Assembly: GCA_900444965.1 (NCBI GenBank)
Contig: UFRQ01000003.1
Coordinates: forward strand, 124,001-188,000
Reading direction: 5' to 3'
DNA: 64,000 nucleotides
Source: [Actinobacillus] rossii
GTDB taxonomy: Bacteria > Pseudomonadota > Gammaproteobacteria > Enterobacterales > Pasteurellaceae
Position 1 is the first letter of the stretch; each line of letters starts with the position of its first letter. The notes beneath the pieces are model-generated. The model had not been told where the DNA came from. It saw nothing but the letters and a program-made list of their open reading frames with translations, and ran no database searches. Shown in pieces: positions 60,101-64,000 of this stretch. A program made the translations under genes and the position numbers.

Positions 60101-63100
60101 ATCGGTGGTTAAATCGGCTTTATTAACATTGACTTTAATATTACCGTTTTCCGCAGCCACCGTCGTACCGTCGCCCACAATAAAGTTAACGGAGCCATTG
60201 TTCTCGGCAGCCACATCATTTACTTTCACTAAATTATGTAACTGCCCACCATTCACAGCCTCTTTACTGTTTGCGCTCACATTACCATCAGCAACATCTG
60301 TAATTTTTTTATCACCGGCTTTAATGCCATCTTTAGTGACTGCAATATCTTTGGCATTCGGCTCACCAGTTTTTATTGTCAATCCATCATACTCCAACGT
60401 AGTATGTTTACCGTTTTTCGGACCGATAATCACCTTACCTTCCAGCGAAAGTTGTACTTCATCAGTTAATCCGACATTAAGTGCGCTACCATCCTCTGAA
60501 ACAGAAGTTTTAATATTTGAAGCACCGGTTACTTTTAACTCATCCCCTAATTTAATCGGTTTAGTTTTATTATCACCATCTGCAACAAAAGTAATCCCTT
60601 TGGTTTCAGCATTTTGGATTTTTTGCTTAATACCCTCTGATAGATCTACATTAATTTTGCGACCATCAACGCTAGTAACCACATCACCCGCGCCAACAAT
60701 ATCAAAACGATTTTGTTCTTTCGTCACAGAAATTCCGCTAGCTTGCGCTTCCTCATCAGCCCCCACCGTAAAGTTTTGTGCAGCATTGACAAGTCGATCC
60801 ACATATTCTTTATTGGTAGCGTCGCCATTTTGCGTAGGCGTACCAACATTACCAATCGTCGCGCCACCAACATCTACTTTCTTCTCTTTATCAGAAAGCG
60901 TGATCTTCGTGCCAACGCCATCATCACCATTACTGATCGAACTGATCCCGCTTAAAGCATCATTTAACGAGTAAATAAAACTATTACTGTCTTGTTTCAC
61001 TTTTAAGTTTTTGCCCGCTTTAAAGGTCAGCATATCGCCCGCTTTTACATTAACCACGGAAACCTGCCCGTCTTGGAAACCGCCATCAACAGTACCAGAA
61101 GTCGCTTTCCAGAAAGTGCCATTAATGGTATTAGTAATATCCTCTAAGGTTGCGATTTTCTTTTTATCGTCCTCAGTCTTCGGTTTGGCTTTACCATTAT
61201 TATCAACCGTTGAAGTTCCGGTGTTCACGTCTACTTTCACTTTTAAAAGAGTATCGAGTTGAGTATCTGCGTCCTTATCTTTCTGTTGCGAGACGCTAAA
61301 GGTGGTTCCGTTACCGTTTTCATACACCACTTTATAACCTGGACTTACCCATGCCCAGTCTTTACTATCTTCCACACCATCAATCTTAACACCGCTTCCA
61401 TCTGTGGTTTTTACCTTAAAGCCAGCATTATTGATCGCGTTAATAACTGCATCGGCAGTAACTAAATTTTCTTTGTCTCCTGTATTTTTCCAAGCTGCAG
61501 CAAGATGAGCTCTACCATCTACCCCAATATCAATAGGTATAGTTTTAGCACCAATACTAATCGTTCCGTTTTCGTTTGCGGTAGTCGTAATTTGTTTTGG
61601 ATTAGCCCCAACGATTTTTAGCTGTTCACCCAGTTTAATCGCCTTAGTTCTCTTATCGCCATCAGAGACAAAGGTAATCCCTTTATTGCCAAGATCTTTA
61701 CTAAGATCATCTACATATTTTTTATTAACAACATCATTGTTATCTGTCGGGTTGCTGACATTCGTAATTCTCGCGCCACCAACGTCAATTTTTTTCTCAT
61801 CTGGTGAAAGCGTAATCTTCGTTCCTTTCTCACCACCGTTAGAAATCGACGTAATATTGCTTAAATTTGATGCCAAACGATAAGTGAATTTTTTATCGGT
61901 TCGACCGACTAATAAATTCTCACCTGCTTCAAATTGAACGGTATCGCCAACTTTAACTAATTGTGTACCAGTTTGATTATCTTGGCTCAAATTACTTCCA
62001 GTAGTAGTGACATTAAATCCCAATCCATTTAATGTAGTCGCTAAATCGCCCGCATTAACAAATTTAGCTTTATCTCCATTACTTGGTTCAGTCACTTTAC
62101 CATTATTAACTGCTAATGTTGTATTATTTACATTAACTGTAACATTTCCATCATTACCGGCAGAGACGTTGGTAGTCGTACTATTAACAAAATTCACCGA
62201 TCCATTTTTCTCGGCAGCATTACCATTCACTTTAACTAAGTTATGTAATTGTTTACCGTTGATCGCATCTGTACTGCTGTCTGATACTTCACCTGCGTTT
62301 AATCCCGTGATCTTAGCAGTATTTAACGTCACTTTCTTATCATTCGGATCTTCCGATAACGTAATTTTCGTCGCCTCTTCCCCACCATCAGCAACTTTTT
62401 TCGCGGTAATTGAAGTAACGCCAACCAATGCCGATTTTAACGCATGTTTAACCACACCATCAGCACCAACAGACGCAGCGATATTGTCTGTATCAGTGAA
62501 ATTAAAGCCCTTATCTACACTAACAGACTGTTCATTCTGTCCATTCGCTTTGTATTTCACATTAATATTTGCAGTATTCACAGACACAACATACTCATCA
62601 CCACCATTAGCATTTTTCTGTTGAGACTTTTCAACCGTAACAATTTGCTGACCATCCTTAGCTTTCACCGAAGTATGTTTTTTTGCCTCTTCCTGAACGG
62701 TATATAACTGACTGCCATTTACAGCATCTTTGCTATCTTGCTTAATCTCGCCATCAGCAACATGAGTAATTTTATTACCCCCGTTATCTAAACCATTAGC
62801 AGTCAAGGTAACATTACTCCGTCCATCTTGTGCATCCGCTGGGGCTTTAATAGTAATCCCGTCGTTATTCATTGACGTATTGCCAGTAGTGACGCTCGTG
62901 AGATCGATCGCCTCTTTTAACGCATAAGTAAAGGACTTATCTTCTTGGGTAATTTTCATATTTTTACCCGCTTTCAAGGTCACCATATCCCCAGCTTTAA
63001 TTTGCGCTTCGCTAGCAGTTCCCCCTTGTTCACCACCCTCAACAGTGCCAGAAGTTGCTTTCCAGAAGATTTTATTAATCGTATCGGTGATATCACCTAA

Positions 63101-64000
63101 AGTCGCGATTTTATCTTTATCAGTCTTCGGTATTGCTTTACCTTCACCATTAACTGTCGAATTTCCGGTATTCACATCCACTTTCACTTTCAAAAGTGTA
63201 TTCTTATTAACATTTGCTTGAGGATCTTTTGTCTGCGAAACACTAACCGTTGTCCCAGTACCATTTTCATAAACTACGCGATAGCCCGGACTTATCCATG
63301 CCCAGTCTCTATTTTTCTTAGTATCAGGGTCACCGCTTTGATCCGTGGTTTTTACTAAAAAGCCAGCTTCATTAATTGCTCTAACAAGAGTATCAGCAGT
63401 AACTAAACTTTCCCCTTTTCCTCCTTTATTAAGATCAACCTGAGCGAGTTGGGCTCTACCATATTCCCCAATATCAACACGTATAGTTTTAGCGCCAATA
63501 CTTACTTTACCGTTTCCGTCTGCGGTAGTTGTAATTTGATTTGGGTTGCTACCAACGATTTTTAGCTGTTCACCCAGTTTAATCGCCTTAGTTCTCTTAT
63601 CGCCATCAGAGACAAAGGTAATCCCTTTATTGCCAAGATCTTTACTAAGATCATCTACATATTTTTTATTAACAACATCATTGTTATCTGTCGGGTTGCT
63701 GACATTAGTAATTTTCGCCCCACCAACGTCAACATTTTTCTCATTCGGCGACAACGTAATTTTCGTTCCGCTATCTCCGCCATTCGAAATGGACGTAATA
63801 TTGCTCAAATTATCCATTAACGCATAGGTAAAGGTGCTGCCATTTTGGGTAATTTTCATATTTTTACCCGCGTTGAATGTCACCATATCCCCAGCTTTAA
63901 TTTGCGCTTGACTAGAACTCACATTTTGCCCACCATCAACCGCACCAGAGGTCGCTTTCCAGTAGGTTTTGTTAATGGTATCGGTAATATTGCCTATCGT
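57128..64000 (-). CDS. Trimeric autotransporter adhesin (Hia/Hsf/YadA type), C-terminal 2290 residues; 5' end outside window
   Basis: The frame is open to the window edge, so the N-terminus and signal peptide are not seen. Modules recur: Trp-ring-like units with FWKATSGT (near 63960, 63050, 61090 and 59980), KAGDMVTFNAGKN/TLKAGKN units, TITSISNGG-type strands, neck motifs ending DAVN-x-x-QL or DAVNKKYVDDL, and one Gly/Asp-rich stretch (GKDGKDG-type, about 59650-59810). The last 80 residues (about 57128-57360) are the YadA anchor: AGAMANLPQVYLPGKSAVSI, AYALGYSRISDNGKW, ending GAGASYIW with an aromatic terminus for outer-membrane insertion. Three chains form one 12-stranded barrel and a long surface stalk that binds host cells or matrix. 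Only one USS (58275) lies in 6.9 kb. Large internal duplications are present. Confidence 0.95.
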   Translation of the reverse strand, partial: TIGNITDTINKTYWKATSGAVDGGQNVSSSQAQIKAGDMVTFNAGKNMKITQNGSTFTYALMDNLSNITSISNGGDSGTKITLSPNEKNVDVGGAKITNVSNPTDNNDVVNKKYVDDLSKDLGNKGITFVSDGDKRTKAIKLGEQLKIVGSNPNQITTTADGNGKVSIGAKTIRVDIGEYGRAQLAQVDLNKGGKGESLVTADTLVRAINEAGFLVKTTDQSGDPDTKKNRDWAWISPGYRVVYENGTGTTVSVSQTKDPQANVNKNTLLKVKVDVNTGNSTVNGEGKAIPKTDKDKIATLGDITDTINKIFWKATSGTVEGGEQGGTASEAQIKAGDMVTLKAGKNMKITQEDKSFTYALKEAIDLTSVTTGNTSMNNDGITIKAPADAQDGRSNVTLTANGLDNGGNKITHVADGEIKQDSKDAVNGSQLYTVQEEAKKHTSVKAKDGQQIVTVEKSQQKNANGGDEYVVSVNTANINVKYKANGQNEQSVSVDKGFNFTDTDNIAASVGADGVVKHALKSALVGVTSITAKKVADGGEEATKITLSEDPNDKKVTLNTAKITGLNAGEVSDSSTDAINGKQLHNLVKVNGNAAEKNGSVNFVNSTTTNVSAGNDGNVTVNVNNTTLAVNNGKVTEPSNGDKAKFVNAGDLATTLNGLGFNVTTTGSNLSQDNQTGTQLVKVGDTVQFEAGENLLVGRTDKKFTYRLASNLSNITSISNGGEKGTKITLSPDEKKIDVGGARITNVSNPTDNNDVVNKKYVDDLSKDLGNKGITFVSDGDKRTKAIKLGEQLKIVGANPKQITTTANENGTISIGAKTIPIDIGVDGRAHLAAAWKNTGDKENLVTADAVINAINNAGFKVKTTDGSGVKIDGVEDSKDWAWVSPGYKVVYENGNGTTFSVSQQKDKDADTQLDTLLKVKVDVNTGTSTVDNNGKAKPKTEDDKKKIATLEDITNTINGTFWKATSGTVDGGFQDGQVSVVNVKAGDMLTFKAGKNLKVKQDSNSFIYSLNDALSGISSISNGDDGVGTKITLSDKEKKVDVGGATIGNVGTPTQNGDATNKEYVDRLVNAAQNFTVGADEEAQASGISVTKEQNRFDIVGAGDVVTSVDGRKINVDLSEGIKQKIQNAETKGITFVADGDNKTKPIKLGDELKVTGASNIKTSVSEDGSALNVGLTDEVQLSLEGKVIIGPKNGKHTTLEYDGLTIKTGEPNAKDIAVTKDGIKAGDKKITDVADGNVSANSKEAVNGGQLHNLVKVNDVAAENNGSVNFIVGDGTTVAAENGNIKVNVNKADLTTDLTVGNDGKVVEPTGDENKAKFVSAEKIAKSINDTFWKVTSGTDGGSEAAGSQKAEQQIKAGDMVGLNAGKNLTIKQDGANFTFALSDTLKIDNLNVGEKGADGKPGEDGKISVNGKDGSSVVLNGKDGSIGLNGKDGKDGVTIKSADGAAGLDGKAGEHKTRIVYERKDPKDPSKTITEEVATLEDGQQYSADNYAEQDDNTVIKKKLNQRLEIKGGADGSKLTDNNIGVIVDSGVLRVKLAQQINLGNEGALITGRTKVNNDGITITPATSADGSTKKPVSLSENGLDNGGNRIVNVADGVADSDAVNKGQLTAAAKGAKTEVQSDDSSIEVTETQGKDKQTIYDLSVVKSGLTVSDDKRTLKADKAGNAFVTGETVATAVNIATAAARTEVTSDNGSITLDPTVGKNGQEIYDLAVTKSNLTISPDGKTVSADKQGEAFVTGANVADMLNKAVASARTAVEGGTNVQVSAQNAPDGHDIYTVSVEGDLTNISSISNDGTQISLGKDDKGNKAVNVNGAKISGVADGVADSDAVNMRQLTAAAKGAKTEVQSEDSSIEVTETQGKDKQTIYDLSVVKSGLTVSDDKRTLTADKAGNAFVTGETVASAVNTATAAARTEVVEGKNIQVVEQTGEHGQNVYNLSISGLPMEYVTTDNKPVVNMGGKFYLEEVKDSGEVKLTPVVNNNGKFLTQTINPDGTISLNPIQVKVNLANETPMQLGNIADGTADNDAVNVRQLKATKTEVESTDNSVVISERQGENKQTVYNLSVAKTGLRLSDDKRTVSADFAGNHFATGEEVAKAINATAAAARTEVIGGTNVKVKTEIGEKGQNRYTLSVSGDLTDIHSISNGDTKLSLGKDNEGNPVVNMNGARVSNVADARADGDAINAKQLKNVVNAIGAGMDRLSHDIQNVDSNARAGIAAAGAMANLPQVYLPGKSAVSISGAHYRGQSAYALGYSRISDNGKWIIRASAANNTQQDVMVGAGASYIW

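Noticed and set aside
59571..60974. A 467-codon open frame on the plus strand within the adhesin gene
   Set aside because: It is antisense to a well-supported autotransporter frame, is rich in Pro/Ser/Leu as expected from complementing repetitive Gly/Asp/Lys codons, and has no ribosome binding site.

Overview
The window is chromosomal DNA of a Pasteurellaceae bacterium of the Haemophilus/Aggregatibacter/Pasteurella/Rodentibacter kind. The base composition is AT-rich. The 9-bp Haemophilus-type DNA uptake sequence (USS, AAGTGCGGT or its complement ACCGCACTT) occurs about 45 times, often as inverted pairs that form gene-end hairpins. The housekeeping proteins closely resemble those of H. influenzae. 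The species cannot be fixed from the sequence alone. No rRNA, tRNA or CRISPR array was seen.

Layout: (1) 1-4.2 kb is an accessory stretch without a consensus USS. It holds the end of a LysR regulator, a damaged helix-hairpin-helix-like gene, a two-gene DUF6884 + GIY-YIG pair, a RhuM-Fic/Doc protein, an MmcQ/YjbR protein and a transposase scrap. (2) 4.2-11.8 kb holds asnB-gltB-gltD (glutamine/glutamate/asparagine nitrogen flow). (3) 12-14.1 kb holds ung-yaaA-lipoprotein (uracil repair and peroxide stress). (4) 14.2-14.8 kb holds grcA with two perfect FNR-type sites. (5) 14.9-19.4 kb holds lepA, lepB, rnc and era. (6) 19.5-27.1 kb holds an inositol-type ABC transporter with an inositol-dehydrogenase-like gene, iolB and iolA; the iolC, iolD and iolE steps are not in the window. 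(7) 27.2-29.3 kb holds lptM-lysA-gst. (8) 29.3-36.6 kb is a complete L-rhamnose locus (rhaB-A-D-T-fucO-rhaM, with a divergent AraC regulator and a CRP-type site). (9) 36.6-40.8 kb holds an EamA transporter, gyrB and trmL. (10) 40.8-44.9 kb holds a QseB/BasR-QseC/BasS type two-component system, a small membrane protein and an EptA lipid A phosphoethanolamine transferase. (11) 45-49.4 kb holds carAB with ArgR-type boxes. (12) 49.7-54.3 kb holds envelope genes: mlaA, yfbU, nlpD, small lipoproteins, a DedA protein and surE. (13) 54.4-57.1 kb holds malM and malS, both decayed and missing their 5' ends at one shared deletion junction. (14) 57.1 kb to the window end is the C-terminal 2290 residues of a very large Hia/Hsf/YadA-type trimeric autotransporter adhesin.

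The most interesting signals are four. First, two near-identical 19-bp response-regulator-like boxes lie upstream of the two-component operon and of the small-ORF/eptA unit, each exactly 7 bp from a -10-like element; the second is followed by a terminator that the local promoter would start inside. Second, the DUF6884/GIY-YIG pair sits in a USS-free island. Third, head-to-head malM/malS ruin. Fourth, a sharply bounded 155-bp identical tract is repeated 1944 bp apart inside the adhesin gene.
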